Below are positions 8,480 through 16,924 of a DNA stretch of 64,000 nucleotides, one piece after another. The DNA is from Bacillus sp. ISL-34. Its GTDB lineage: Bacteria; Bacillota; Bacilli; Bacillales; DSM-1321. The number at the start of each line of letters is the position of its first letter. The first letter of the stretch is position 1. A program made the position numbers and the translations under genes. The DNA lies in NCBI RefSeq assembly GCF_018613325.1, contig NZ_JAGGQJ010000021.1, positions 1-64,000 on the forward strand, written 5' to 3'. Under the pieces are notes generated by a model, which ran no database searches, had not been told where the DNA came from, and saw nothing but the letters and a program-made list of their open reading frames with translations.

Positions 8480-8758
8480 TTAAATTAACCCCATTCGCTT
8501 ACATTCCTGTATTTTCTTTTTACTTGTCACATCAGCTAAAATACTGTACTGTTCGTCCAAATACAATTTATTTGGTTCGGATTTAATCGATAGACGCTTA
8601 TCATTAGTAATCATCTTTTGCCAATAGCTAGAACCATCCACAAAAGTAACTTTGCAGTTTCTTATAGTTGATTTTTGGTAGTGGTAAAAAGCTTGGTTGC
8701 TACCTTCACTAGCTAAGGGCATTTTCATCACGCTTGTGTAGCCTTCTTCTTTTTCCAT
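8480..8758 (-). CDS. Protein of unknown function (92 aa)
   Basis: A 92-residue protein with a good AGAGGTGG ribosome site 7 bases before the ATG. It reads as a small mixed beta protein (NCKVTFVDGSSYWQKMI, NKLYLDEQYSILADV) with a charged Lys/Cys tail. There is no signal peptide or membrane segment. I do not recognise the family. It points the same way as the 54-residue peptide downstream, separated by 171 bases, and may belong to the same sporulation-type neighbourhood. Function unknown. Confidence 0.65.
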   Translation of the reverse strand: MEKEEGYTSVMKMPLASEGSNQAFYHYQKSTIRNCKVTFVDGSSYWQKMITNDKRLSIKSEPNKLYLDEQYSILADVTSKKKIQECKRMGLI

Positions 8759-8924
8759 CTCACAGCCACCTCTTCAAAGTAAAAAAAGACCACCAGCGAT
8801 TAAGCAAGTGGCTTGTCCCTTAGTTATCTTTATTTTATGAATCTGTAATTGCCTTTGCTTGGGTTACGTTCATAACCCCCCTATCCCTAACAGGTAGTTC
8901 ATGAAAGAAGGCATAAAAAAGAAC

Positions 8925-8950
8925 GGCTGTTAGGCCGTCCATTTAAGGTG
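8925..8950 (-). terminator. Hairpin with minus-strand T-run
   Basis: ACGGC (8933-8937) and GCCGT (8944-8948), extended by partly paired flanks, precede six Ts on the minus strand. No gene precedes it on that strand, so it may be a remnant. The 8759-9176 gap otherwise shows only AT-rich DNA. Confidence 0.45.
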
Positions 8951-9121
8951 CAAGAAAGTCTGTGAAGTCCCATTCTAGTTAGGGTTGACTAATAGTTCAT
9001 TAAATGAATCCTAAATCACAAAATAAACTGGATGAAAAAAAAACTCCATTTATTATAGATACATAGGTTACTTGCCCAAGCAATCGTTGATTTTATTTAA
9101 TACGATAACATTGTAACGACA

Positions 9122-9150
9122 ATATGAAATATAAAACTTCATATTCAAAA
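9122..9150. promoter_or_regulatory. Inverted repeat upstream of the SPOCS-like gene
   Basis: AATATGAA and TTCATATT form a perfect 8-bp inverted repeat about 30 bases before the start codon at 9177. It could be an operator or a leader hairpin. I found no convincing sigma-E or sigma-K promoter match, so its role is open. Confidence 0.35.
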
Positions 9151-9176
9151 AAAGTTACAAGAAAGGATTAGGATAT

Positions 9177-9908
9177 ATGAGAGATCATTTAGAATATTGG
9201 AAAAACCTGACTAAGGACGATAAGGGGGATAGTGACCATAAGTCAAAATGTGAACATAAAAACTCTTGTGGGTCTTGTGGGCATCATGACAAGTCTGCTT
9301 GCGACTGCAACTTTAGAAGTATCAAAAAAGTTCCAAAATTAAACAGCGACTGTATTTTAGTTAATTCAGTTGTAGGCTCAAAAATGGTACAAAAGGTTGC
9401 AGAAATAACACTTCCTGCTCTTGATTTTGGAGTTGTAGATATTGCAAATATTGTTTCGATAGCTGTTGTACCGAATTTAGCTGGTATTACCCATAACGTC
9501 AGGGTCATTCGGGACAAAGTAGTTAACATTGGGCTTATTCCTGTAACTATTACCATAACGGTACTTGATGGTGGGGTTCCTGTTGTTCTACCCCTTATTA
9601 CAACTTCTATACCATTCCAGGAGCATACAGATTTTCCAGGTGCTTGCCCTGAGGATATAGTAACAGAATCCCCATTTGTAGTAGAAGGGATCTTTAATCA
9701 ACCAGGAGTACCAATCATTGACGCCGGGCTTATTACTCTTACAGGTATTTTAATCAAGGTTGTACTTCGCACTACAATCACAGTAACTCGACCGGTTATT
9801 GTGGATTCACATGGTGGCATTTGCGACGCAAATGACCGTCGTTGTGAAAGCCCGACAACTCCACCTACTTTCACTTTTCCTGCTCCACCAACGACAGGCG
9901 GCCTTTAG
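9177..9908 (+). CDS. Probable spore-surface protein: Cys/His-rich N-terminus plus SPOCS-like domain
   Basis: A 243-residue protein. Residues 1-50 are hydrophilic with five cysteines and several histidines (CEHKNSCGSCGHH, ACDC). Residues about 58-205 are a beta-rich domain. The run VVGSKMVQKVAEITLP, then RVIRDKVVNIGLIPVTI, then PFQEHTDFPGACPED resembles the SPOCS (DUF3794) domain of SipL-type sporulation proteins. The C-terminus is Pro/Thr-rich (SPTTPPTFTFPAPP). There is no signal peptide, as expected for a mother-cell-made coat protein. AAAGGA lies 9 bases upstream, and a clean terminator follows. Spore-surface localisation is inference from composition and domain. Confidence 0.6.
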   Translation: MRDHLEYWKNLTKDDKGDSDHKSKCEHKNSCGSCGHHDKSACDCNFRSIKKVPKLNSDCILVNSVVGSKMVQKVAEITLPALDFGVVDIANIVSIAVVPNLAGITHNVRVIRDKVVNIGLIPVTITITVLDGGVPVVLPLITTSIPFQEHTDFPGACPEDIVTESPFVVEGIFNQPGVPIIDAGLITLTGILIKVVLRTTITVTRPVIVDSHGGICDANDRRCESPTTPPTFTFPAPPTTGGL

Positions 9909-9919
9909 GCTAGTTAAGT

Positions 9920-9945
9920 CCTCTCCAAATGGAGAGGGCTTTTTA
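9920..9945 (+). terminator. Terminator after the SPOCS-like gene
   Basis: CCTCTCC (9920-9926) and GGAGAGG (9931-9937) around a short AT-rich loop, then a T-run. Confidence 0.8.
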
Positions 9946-10059
9946 TTTAAATAGACGAGAACAACTCCAATTACTCCAGATGCGTAATGCAAGAGACCTA
10001 AGACTAACTCTTACGAATCGACCAGGAACGGTAAATCCGAAGTTCTATTCTTTTTTCCT

Positions 10060-10102
10060 AAAAGTATAAATAGCAACCGTTTGTATATAAAACGGTGGCT
10101 AT
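10060..10102 (-). terminator. Hairpin ending the small minus-strand gene
   Basis: ATAGCAACCGTTT (10070-10082) and AAACGGTGGCTAT (10090-10102) pair with one mismatch. On the minus strand a loose T-rich tail follows. It lies just past the 3' end of the small frame at 10112-10266. Confidence 0.5.
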
Positions 10103-10111
10103 ATTTCATTG

Positions 10112-10266
10112 CTAAAAGCGATTCCAAATTTTCTTTAAATCTAATGGTACGAATACTTTATCCTTATGTATGATGAGGTGTGGAAGGTATGAATACTTAA
10201 CTCTTCTTTTTTATGCCTAGCTGGGTTTATTCCTAAAAAATTTCTAAAGTCTTCAGGTAACCGCAT
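10112..10266 (-). pseudogene. Small gene, probably frameshifted
   Basis: An AAGGAG site lies 8 bases before an ATG at 10266, giving MRLPEDFRNFLGINPARHKK and a stop after 41 codons (10141). A neighbouring frame stays open past that stop to 10112 and reads LIIHKDKVFVPLDLKKIWNR, which looks more protein-like than the 41-codon ending. The simplest reading is a single-base shift around 10190-10215 in a gene of about 50 codons. The hairpin at 10060-10102 then falls directly after its end. The family is unknown. Confidence 0.45.
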
Positions 10267-11072
10267 CACACTAACTCCTTTTTTCTTTTTTTAAGTAATC
10301 TTTCTTAATATATCCATTAAGAATAACTTTATTTCTAATATGAGCGATTGCAAAATGTATTGTTTATCCTTATAAATAAGGTGGTTCTGGAAAATGGATG
10401 TTATTTTATGAAGTGATTTATTTATTTTATTTTGTTCCAAAAAATATGTGAGTCCGAATTGTATATACAAAGTTCAAAGAACGTTCGTAAACCTTTTTTT
10501 GTACTTAACCGAATGTTAAAACTTGCGTTTCGTAAAGAAATGATATCGTTTGTTGAATGTATACTTTTATGAACGCAGGGACTTTCATTAAGATATAAAA
10601 TGCCATCTTTGGGTTCAATAACAGTTCAGATAATATAAAATCAGAAACAAGCAATTATTATAAAATTTAATTTCGTTTATTCCCTGTGAAAACTAGACAG
10701 TATCCAAGCGAGCAAATGACCCTGAAAAAGCGGTAGCAGCTGAACCGGTAAAATCCTATTTATTAAACACAAAATCTTATAATTAAGTCACTCAATTGGA
10801 TTCGGACAATACATAAGGTTTTGAATGTACGATAAATCACATTATCTTACATTCAAACTAAAGTGAAAAAGTACACTTAATGAAATGACAGGGTAGGGTA
10901 GTTTAGTGAACAAGAAAATATGAGTGAGATTGTGTTTAGTTATTGAGGGAGGATAGTTGTAAAAGGATTTAATAAGTTTGAAGCTTAATCTATTGCACAA
11001 ATAATTAAAGAAGCAACCTATATACTTGATGAAAGGAGTATAAAACAAATACGGTGATGTCAATAATAAAAT
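10267..11072. other. AT-rich intergenic region
   Basis: Some 800 bases without a supportable gene. Around 10712-10788 a short open stretch (ANDPEKAVAAEPVKSYLLNT, then a stop) may be the tail of a lost gene. No repeats, RNA genes or clear promoters are visible apart from the promoter at its right end. Confidence 0.4.
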
Positions 11073-11121
11073 TGACAGGACACCAATTAGTGTCATATAA
11101 TAAAAGACACCAATTGGTGTC
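11073..11121 (+). promoter_or_regulatory. Sigma-A promoter overlapped by two palindromic operators
   Basis: The -35 box is TTGACA (11073-11078), followed by a 17-bp spacer and -10 box TATAAT (11096-11101). The spacer holds the palindrome GACACCAATTAGTGTC (11079-11094). A perfect copy, GACACCAATTGGTGTC, covers 11106-11121 at the predicted transcription start. The centres are 27 bp apart. This is a textbook arrangement for repression by the ArsR-type regulator encoded immediately downstream. Confidence 0.85.
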
Positions 11122-11144
11122 CAATTAAAAAGGGGGGGGTGATT

Positions 11145-11864
11145 TTGAACGAGAAAAGTCAAGATCGTGATATTTATGTAGCTATCGCAGACTCAACAAG
11201 ACGTAAATTGTTAAGTTTGTTGGCAGACGTGGAAGAATTGCCACTCAATGAGTTGACCATTCATTTTGAAATGGGTCGTACTGCAGTTTCAAAGCATTTG
11301 GCAATCCTTAAAGAGGCTGGTCTCGTAATAAGCAGAAAGGTCGGCAGGGAAACACGTTATCGACTGAATGCTGCTCCGTTGAGAGAAATTGAGGAGTGGG
11401 TATCGTTTTACAGAAGATTCTGGAGTGAAAGAATCTTACTTTTAAACCAAATATTACAGGAGGAACCAAATATGAATTTAACAGTATCACAAGATTTTAA
11501 TTTTAAGAGCCCGATCGAGAAGGTATGGCTCGCCTTAACGGATGCCAATACTCTTACGAAATGGGTAATGGCTAATGATATTAAACCTGTCGTTGGACAT
11601 AAATTTCAGTTTCGGAATGAACAGTGGAATTTAATTATTGATTCCGAAGTTCTTGAAGTGGAGGAGCCTTATAAGTTATCTTACACTTGGGTAGGTGGTG
11701 GGATAAACACTACAGTCACATGGACATTAAAGCACGAGGACGGAACAACTTACTTACATCTTGAACAAACAGGATTCGAAAAAGAAGATCAAGCGTTCAA
11801 TGGTGCGATATATGGTTGGGCGAAAATGGGCGAAGATCTTAAAAAAGTGTTAGGGGAAATGTAA
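11145..11864 (+). CDS. ArsR-type HTH fused to SRPBCC (Aha1/CalC-like) domain
   Basis: About 239 residues. Residues 1-95 form an ArsR-like winged helix (IADSTRRKLLSLLAD; the recognition helix lies around GRTAVSKHLAILKEAGL). Residues about 108-239 form an SRPBCC ligand-binding domain of the AHSA1 type (FNFKSPIEKVWLALTDANTL ... GWAKMGEDL). Usually these are two adjacent genes; here they are one protein, so ligand binding and DNA binding may be directly coupled. The TTG at 11145 is preferred because AGGGGGGGGTGA lies 3-10 bases upstream; a GTG at 11139 overlaps that site. Two palindromes in its own promoter suggest autorepression. Confidence 0.85.
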   Translation: MNEKSQDRDIYVAIADSTRRKLLSLLADVEELPLNELTIHFEMGRTAVSKHLAILKEAGLVISRKVGRETRYRLNAAPLREIEEWVSFYRRFWSERILLLNQILQEEPNMNLTVSQDFNFKSPIEKVWLALTDANTLTKWVMANDIKPVVGHKFQFRNEQWNLIIDSEVLEVEEPYKLSYTWVGGGINTTVTWTLKHEDGTTYLHLEQTGFEKEDQAFNGAIYGWAKMGEDLKKVLGEM

Positions 11865-11944
11865 GATCAAACTTCTGAACCTTTTTTAGTATTTAGCTAA
11901 CGTATAGGAAAAAGCAAACTGCTCGGAAAGAGGAGTGTTACGTG

Positions 11945-12538
11945 ATGACAAATAGTAGAATGAATCCTAAGGTTGATGAATTTTTAAGTAAAGCTAAACA
12001 GTGGAAGGAAGAATATGAGACGTTGAGAAATATCGTTCTTGACTGTGACCTGACCGAAGAATTTAAATGGATGCATCCCTGTTACACGTTTGAGAAAAAA
12101 AACATAGTTTTAATCCATGGATTTAAAGAATATTGTGCGCTTTTATTTCACAAAGGTGCCCTGTTACAGGATGCCCATGGGATTCTAATCCAACAAACGG
12201 AGAATGTACAGGGGGCACGCCAGATTCGGTTCACCAATGTTCAAGAAATAGTTGCAACGGAAACCATTCTGAAAGCCTATATCCATGAAGCCATAGAAGT
12301 TGAAAAAGCCGGTTTGGAAGTTAATTTTAAAAATAATACAGAATTCATAGTTCCAGAAGAACTTCAAAATAAATTCGATGAAATCCCTGCCTTGAAAAAT
12401 GCTTTTGAAGCATTGACCCCGGGACGGCAAAGAGCATACATTCTTCATTTTTCTCAACCCAAACAATCCAAAACTCGAGAGTCAAGAGTTGAAAAGTGCA
12501 TGCAGAAAATTCTCAATGGAAAGGGATTAAAAGATTAA
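11945..12538 (+). CDS. YdeI/OmdA-family protein
   Basis: A 197-residue protein of the YdeI family: an N-terminal DUF1801-like domain (EFKWMHPCYTFEKKNIVLIH) and a C-terminal OmdA segment (TPGRQRAYILHFSQPKQS) with the usual basic end. The family is common in Bacillus and soil bacteria, with no firmly established biochemical role. AGAGGAG lies 9 bases before the ATG. It follows the ArsR-SRPBCC gene after 80 bases with no terminator between, so the two may share the operator-controlled promoter. Confidence 0.85.
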   Translation: MTNSRMNPKVDEFLSKAKQWKEEYETLRNIVLDCDLTEEFKWMHPCYTFEKKNIVLIHGFKEYCALLFHKGALLQDAHGILIQQTENVQGARQIRFTNVQEIVATETILKAYIHEAIEVEKAGLEVNFKNNTEFIVPEELQNKFDEIPALKNAFEALTPGRQRAYILHFSQPKQSKTRESRVEKCMQKILNGKGLKD

Positions 12539-12719
12539 TAAATTAATCCAATTTAAGATATTACCTCACTTTGCGTTCATCCGCCCTCTTTTTTTAGATC
12601 GCAGTAACCACTCAAACAAATAATCTAAAATGGATACCATAAGCGATCCGTAGAGTATAAGAAAACTACCGTGTAATAGGCTTACGCATTCCACCTAAGA
12701 AAAGAAAGATACTGCATAC

Positions 12720-12760
12720 AAAAGTGTACCCCTTGGCTTTTTGCTGAAAGGTACGCTTTT
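12720..12760 (+). terminator. Hairpin, possible terminator
   Basis: AAAAGTGTACC (12720-12730) and GGTACGCTTTT (12750-12760) pair with one wobble. It lies about 180 bases after the YdeI gene. Confidence 0.45.
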
Positions 12761-12870
12761 CCTGAACTAACGGGTGCTTATCTTGAATAAGGTTTAAGCA
12801 ATGTTCTTCATTAATACCATCTTATAAAAATATAGTCGTATTCCATTATAGGACACTTTAATGGAGTAAC

Positions 12871-12920
12871 AAAAAAGCTCCTTTTCTCAATTTTAATACA
12901 AAGAAATGGGGCTTTTTATT
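12871..12920 (+). terminator. Terminator-like hairpin
   Basis: AAAAGCTCC and GGGGCTTTTT form the base of a hairpin followed by T-rich sequence. No gene lies directly upstream, so it may belong to a lost gene. Confidence 0.5.
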
Positions 12921-12929
12921 CTGGAATTT

Positions 12930-13050
12930 CGATTTAGGATAATGGCTGTCAATTGTAAATGCGACCTTTGCCCACTCGGCTTATCATCTTTAGCATTTAC
13001 GGCCAATGTTAAAAAGCCTTGAATTAGAAAAATAATTTAACATATTGAGG
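12930..13050 (+). pseudogene. Duplicated 3' end of the DinB gene
   Basis: This stretch matches 4218-4342, the last ~35 codons of the DinB gene plus the bases after its stop, at roughly 85-90% identity by eye. Shared blocks include GTAAATGCGACC, GCCCACTCGGCTTATCATCT and TTTAACATATTGAGG. There is no upstream part of the gene. Past 13050 both copies run into decayed pieces of the GC-rich repeat, suggesting that the gene end and the repeat moved together. Confidence 0.75.
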
Positions 13051-13215
13051 GTTTGTAAAATGATTGGAACACAGGGTACTCGCTTTCCGCCTTGTTTTAG
13101 AATTGTTTATACTTTGTGTATTTTTCCTGTTTTAAGAAACACTGACTAGATTGAAGAAATTTGCGATACTCCTGCTGAATTTCTGAAATCAACTGGATCT
13201 TTTTTTTAGGCAAAC
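13051..13215. repeat. Decayed fragments of the GC-rich repeat
   Basis: Fragments GATTGGAACACAGGGTACTCG, GCGATACTCCTGC and GAAATCAACTGG correspond in order to parts of the repeat core, with large internal losses. They follow directly on the DinB-tail duplication. Confidence 0.5.
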
Positions 13216-13218
13216 CTA

Positions 13219-13250
13219 AAACCCAGAAAGGTTACTGGGTTTATATTTAT
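13219..13250 (+). terminator. Terminator-like hairpin
   Basis: AAACCCAG (13219-13226) and CTGGGTTT (13235-13242), followed by a T-rich stretch. It isolates the kinase gene downstream from the repeat region. Confidence 0.55.
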
Positions 13251-13426
13251 TTCGTTAGACAGAATCCCACACCTTTTTGTAGGTAATTGTTAGATTGTGT
13301 CAGATTATATTAAGAAATCTTTACATTTTAAAGGGTTCAAGTCCTGATTGGAGAAGTATATTATCATGGTGTTTTTAGCCGAGAAACACTGACTGCAAAG
13401 ATTTTGATACAGAAGGAGGACTCTTA

Positions 13427-15406
13427 ATTAAAAAGCAGCTGTTTATAATAAGTATATTTTGCTTGATAGTCTTTGTTCAAACGCTTTGGTCTCCCGCTGT
13501 TTTTGCTGAACAAAAAACCTTTATAATTGCAGGAGAAAGTGCTCTTCCTCCATTTTCATTTGAAAATGAAGCTGGTGAGCTGACAGGCATCAATATTGAT
13601 TTAATGGAGGAAATAGCAAAATATAATGGCGTAGACTTCAAATATATTCCGATGGTGATGGAAGAAGCGGAAAAAGCCTTAAGCAACGGAACAATCGATG
13701 CAATTGTTGGAAGTACCTATAATACCGAAAAAGATAACCAACTTGATTTCACTCAATCCTATTTTACAATGTCCCAATCAATAATCATTCCAAGTAAAAG
13801 GAAACAGGATATTCATACGTTAACGGATCTACGTGATTCACATGTTGTTCTTGACCATAACACTTCAGTAATCAGCACATTTCTCAATATGAGAAATACA
13901 AACTTAACGACCGTTTCGAATCAATACTCGGGTATTTTAACATTATTGAACAACCGTGCAGAAGTATTCATCGGAAACAAATGGACTGCAGACTACTATT
14001 TGAAAAAATTCCGCCAAGAAAAGAATTACATCATTCTCGATGAGGTCATTGAACCCGCGGATTATACGGTTGCAGTGAAAAAAGGGAATCAATCGCTTCT
14101 TTTCATGATGGACAATACACTCACAGAACTTAAAGCAAACCGAAATATCAATGGGATAATCGATAAATGGGTCATGCCACAATCCAATCAAAAAATTGCC
14201 AGGCTGGAGCAATTCATATTCTGGTTGATTATCACCTTAACTGGAGTAGCCCTTATCCTTCTAATCATTTACATATGGAATCAAAAGCTAAAAAAATCCG
14301 TTCATAACCAGACGATGAAATTACATTTATTAAATAAGGATTTAGAGAAACAACGGCAAAGCATCGCTAACGCTGAAGCATTCAAAGATCAAATCTTAAA
14401 CAATATCAATAATGGCATCATAACATTCGATCTCGATTTCATGATTACCAGCTGCAATGCAAAGGCAGCGGACATTCTCAACATTTCCAAGGAAATGATT
14501 CTGAATCTTATGAATCATTCGCAATTAATGAAGAATTTCGAAGCTTTCAACCTAGAGCAAAATGATAATAATCGTACGGGATCATTTCGAATCTTAGTAT
14601 TTAATGAGGAAAATGAACAGAAGGTGATCTCATATTCGATGCATAAGATGTTCAATTCTAAAGATATACAAACCGGATACTTGCTTTCCATGAATGATGA
14701 GACGGAAAAGAAAACATTGGAGAAAAAATTGATCACACAAGAAAAGCTGCACGCTCTTGGTCAACTAGTTGCAGGTGTCGCACATGAAATAAGGAATCCT
14801 TTGACATCGATTAAAACATTCATTGATTTACTTCCGAGTAAATATGATAATCCTCAATTCCGACAAGTTCTAATGGAACACTTGCCTACTGAAGTAAACC
14901 GTTTGAATGCGATTGTTACCGATTTAATTGAATATGCACGTCCGCGACCGCCAAATATTACAAATTGCCGCGCTTATGAACTAATATCATTACTTGCTTT
15001 TCATAAGGTGACAATGGAAAAAAAACAAATAAATTTCGAGCAGACGATTGAGGAGGACCTTATTTTTTATATAGATTTACAACAAATTCAACAAGTACTT
15101 CTTAACTTGGTGTTGAATTCGATTCATGCCGTTGAAGAAACAAAGGAAAAGACCATTAATATCACCATTGATAAAGAGAATGAAAAGACAGGGCGGATTA
15201 CCATATCCGATACGGGGAAAGGGATGAAACAGAAGGAACTGAACCATATTTTCGAACCTTTTTTCACAAATAAAGAAAAGGGCGTCGGTTTGGGACTTAC
15301 GTTATCATATAGGTTAATTAAAGAAAATAACGGAGATATCCATGTGAAAAGTTATCCTAATTCAGGAACGAAATTCACCATTTTACTACCTTTATATGTC
15401 GAATAG
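13427..15406 (+). CDS. Sensor histidine kinase with extracytoplasmic solute-binding domain
   Basis: About 659 residues from an ATT codon at 13427. AAGGAGG lies just upstream, and reading from this codon gives a complete signal peptide (KKQLFIISIFCLIVFVQT ... AVFA). The nearest standard start, TTG at 13463, lacks a ribosome site and loses the signal's charged end. Domains: family-3 solute-binding (about 30-250), one membrane helix (about 263-284), PAS (about 316-427), HisKA with His453 in VAHEIRNPLTS, and HATPase (SDTGKGMKQKEL, KGVGLGLTLSYR). It should phosphorylate the regulator encoded 24 bases downstream when its outer domain binds ligand. Family 3 often binds amino acids or organic acids. 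Confidence 0.92.
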   Translation: MKKQLFIISIFCLIVFVQTLWSPAVFAEQKTFIIAGESALPPFSFENEAGELTGINIDLMEEIAKYNGVDFKYIPMVMEEAEKALSNGTIDAIVGSTYNTEKDNQLDFTQSYFTMSQSIIIPSKRKQDIHTLTDLRDSHVVLDHNTSVISTFLNMRNTNLTTVSNQYSGILTLLNNRAEVFIGNKWTADYYLKKFRQEKNYIILDEVIEPADYTVAVKKGNQSLLFMMDNTLTELKANRNINGIIDKWVMPQSNQKIARLEQFIFWLIITLTGVALILLIIYIWNQKLKKSVHNQTMKLHLLNKDLEKQRQSIANAEAFKDQILNNINNGIITFDLDFMITSCNAKAADILNISKEMILNLMNHSQLMKNFEAFNLEQNDNNRTGSFRILVFNEENEQKVISYSMHKMFNSKDIQTGYLLSMNDETEKKTLEKKLITQEKLHALGQLVAGVAHEIRNPLTSIKTFIDLLPSKYDNPQFRQVLMEHLPTEVNRLNAIVTDLIEYARPRPPNITNCRAYELISLLAFHKVTMEKKQINFEQTIEEDLIFYIDLQQIQQVLLNLVLNSIHAVEETKEKTINITIDKENEKTGRITISDTGKGMKQKELNHIFEPFFTNKEKGVGLGLTLSYRLIKENNGDIHVKSYPNSGTKFTILLPLYVE

Positions 15407-15430
15407 AAGCCTGGAAAGAGGAGGAGTATT

Positions 15431-16807
15431 ATGAAAATGCATGTATTGGTGATCGATGATGAACCTGCCATTTGCACCGCACTTAGCTTTGCATTGGAAG
15501 ATTCCTATCAAGTCGTGACAACTACTGACCCGGATGAGGGTCTTCGAAAGATCGACAAACAGCACTTTGATATTGTGTTACTTGATCTGAGAATAGGAAA
15601 TAAAAGTGGACTTGATGTCCTACAGAAAATCAAACAAATAACACCTAACGTGACAGTCATCATGATGACTGCCTATTCATCCATTGAAACTTCCATCGAG
15701 GCCATAAAAAAAGGCGCCTACTACTATATTGAGAAGCCAATTAATATAGAAGAACTTTCTTTGCTCTTGATGAGGGCAGCCGAATTCAAACAGATGTCCA
15801 ATCAATTGGAGACATTACATGAAGAATTAGAGATTCAAAAGGGATTTGGTAACTTCCTTGGTAACAGCAAGGCGATGCAGCGTATTTTCTCAATGATTGA
15901 AAGAGTGAAAGATATTGATTCCAGTGTTCTTATCACGGGAGAAAGTGGTACTGGTAAGGAGCTTGTAGCCCGAAACATCCACACGCTGGGAAGAAGGAAA
16001 AACAATCCCATGCAGATTGTCAATTGTGCAGCAATTCCTGAGATGCTGCTGGAATCTGAACTGTTCGGTTATGAGAAGGGAGCATTTTCCGGTGCAACAC
16101 AGAGGAAGGAAGGGAAATTCGTTGCTGCTAATGGGGGCATCCTCTTTCTGGATGAGATTAGTGAAATGCCCCTACCTCTTCAAGCCAAATTATTAAGGGT
16201 ATTGCAGGAACGGGAAGTGACGCCTCTGGGATCCAATACAAAAATCTCATTGGATGTCCGTATTATAAGTGCAGCCAATAAAAACCTGGAACAAATGGTG
16301 ATGGAAGGGGAATTTAGGGAGGATTTGTATTTCAGGCTAAATGTAATTCCCATCTCGATGCCGCCTTTAAGAGATAGAAAAGAAGATTTACCGATCCTTA
16401 TGGATTATTTTATAAAAAAGCACGCTAAGGATATGAATCGTGAAGAAAAGACGTTCTCGGCAACCGCACGTCGGATTTTACTGGATTATCATTATCCTGG
16501 GAATGTCCGTGAGCTGGGTAACATTATAGAATATGCTGTTGCCCTATCAAACTCGAAAAGAATGGAAGAATCCGACTTGCCGCAATATGTTCAAGAACAG
16601 AAGTTCATTCTCCATCCGGATGGCAATGACGATGATTTTAACAGTTTCAGGATTCCCATTGGCATTTCCATGAAAGAGATAGAAGAAAAAGTCATAACGG
16701 CCACTCTTCAATACTGTAAAAACCATCGGCAAAAAACAGCTCAAATCCTAAAAATTTCTGAAAGAAGCCTTCGAGATAAAATCAAGCTCATTTCAAAAGG
16801 AGAATAA
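15431..16807 (+). CDS. NtrC-family sigma-54 response regulator
   Basis: A 458-residue activator. Residues 1-120 form the receiver (phosphoacceptor Asp52 in IVLLDLRIG, Lys102 in YIEKPI). The AAA+ domain spans about 141-380, with Walker A GESGTGKE (170-177), the sigma-54 contact loop GAFSGA (217-222, a variant of GAFTGA) and Walker B ILFLDE. A Fis-type helix-turn-helix ends the protein (HRQKTAQILKISERSLRDKI). GAGGAGGAG precedes the ATG. It is co-transcribed with the kinase and should drive the sigma-54 promoter at 16925-16940, about 120 bases downstream of its own stop. Confidence 0.95.
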   Translation: MKMHVLVIDDEPAICTALSFALEDSYQVVTTTDPDEGLRKIDKQHFDIVLLDLRIGNKSGLDVLQKIKQITPNVTVIMMTAYSSIETSIEAIKKGAYYYIEKPINIEELSLLLMRAAEFKQMSNQLETLHEELEIQKGFGNFLGNSKAMQRIFSMIERVKDIDSSVLITGESGTGKELVARNIHTLGRRKNNPMQIVNCAAIPEMLLESELFGYEKGAFSGATQRKEGKFVAANGGILFLDEISEMPLPLQAKLLRVLQEREVTPLGSNTKISLDVRIISAANKNLEQMVMEGEFREDLYFRLNVIPISMPPLRDRKEDLPILMDYFIKKHAKDMNREEKTFSATARRILLDYHYPGNVRELGNIIEYAVALSNSKRMEESDLPQYVQEQKFILHPDGNDDDFNSFRIPIGISMKEIEEKVITATLQYCKNHRQKTAQILKISERSLRDKIKLISKGE

Positions 16808-16826
16808 CAGACTCATCGTGTTAATC

Positions 16827-16860
16827 GGCAATTTTTTCTGGATAACCGGAAAAAATTGCC
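16827..16860. promoter_or_regulatory. Inverted repeat: terminator of the kinase operon or activator site
   Basis: GGCAATTTTTTC (16827-16838) pairs perfectly with GAAAAAATTGCC (16849-16860) around CTGGATAACCG. It lies 20 bases after the regulator gene and about 65-100 bases before the sigma-54 promoter. It could terminate the kinase-regulator transcript (the tail is T-rich but interrupted), be the activator's binding site, or both. Confidence 0.55.
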
Positions 16861-16924
16861 GGTTTATACTTGTATAACATCCAAGGAATCGGCAGGATTT
16901 GCGTGTTATAGCAGAAAATCGCCT

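Noticed and set aside
8219..8488. 89-codon plus-strand hydrophobic frame
   Set aside because: It is the antisense of the His/Lys repeats of the 54-residue peptide gene; the hydrophobic repeats are an artefact of the complementary strand.
9122..9176. Sigma-K promoter for the SPOCS-like gene
   Set aside because: CATATTCAA resembles a -10 element, but no AC -35 lies at the required spacing.
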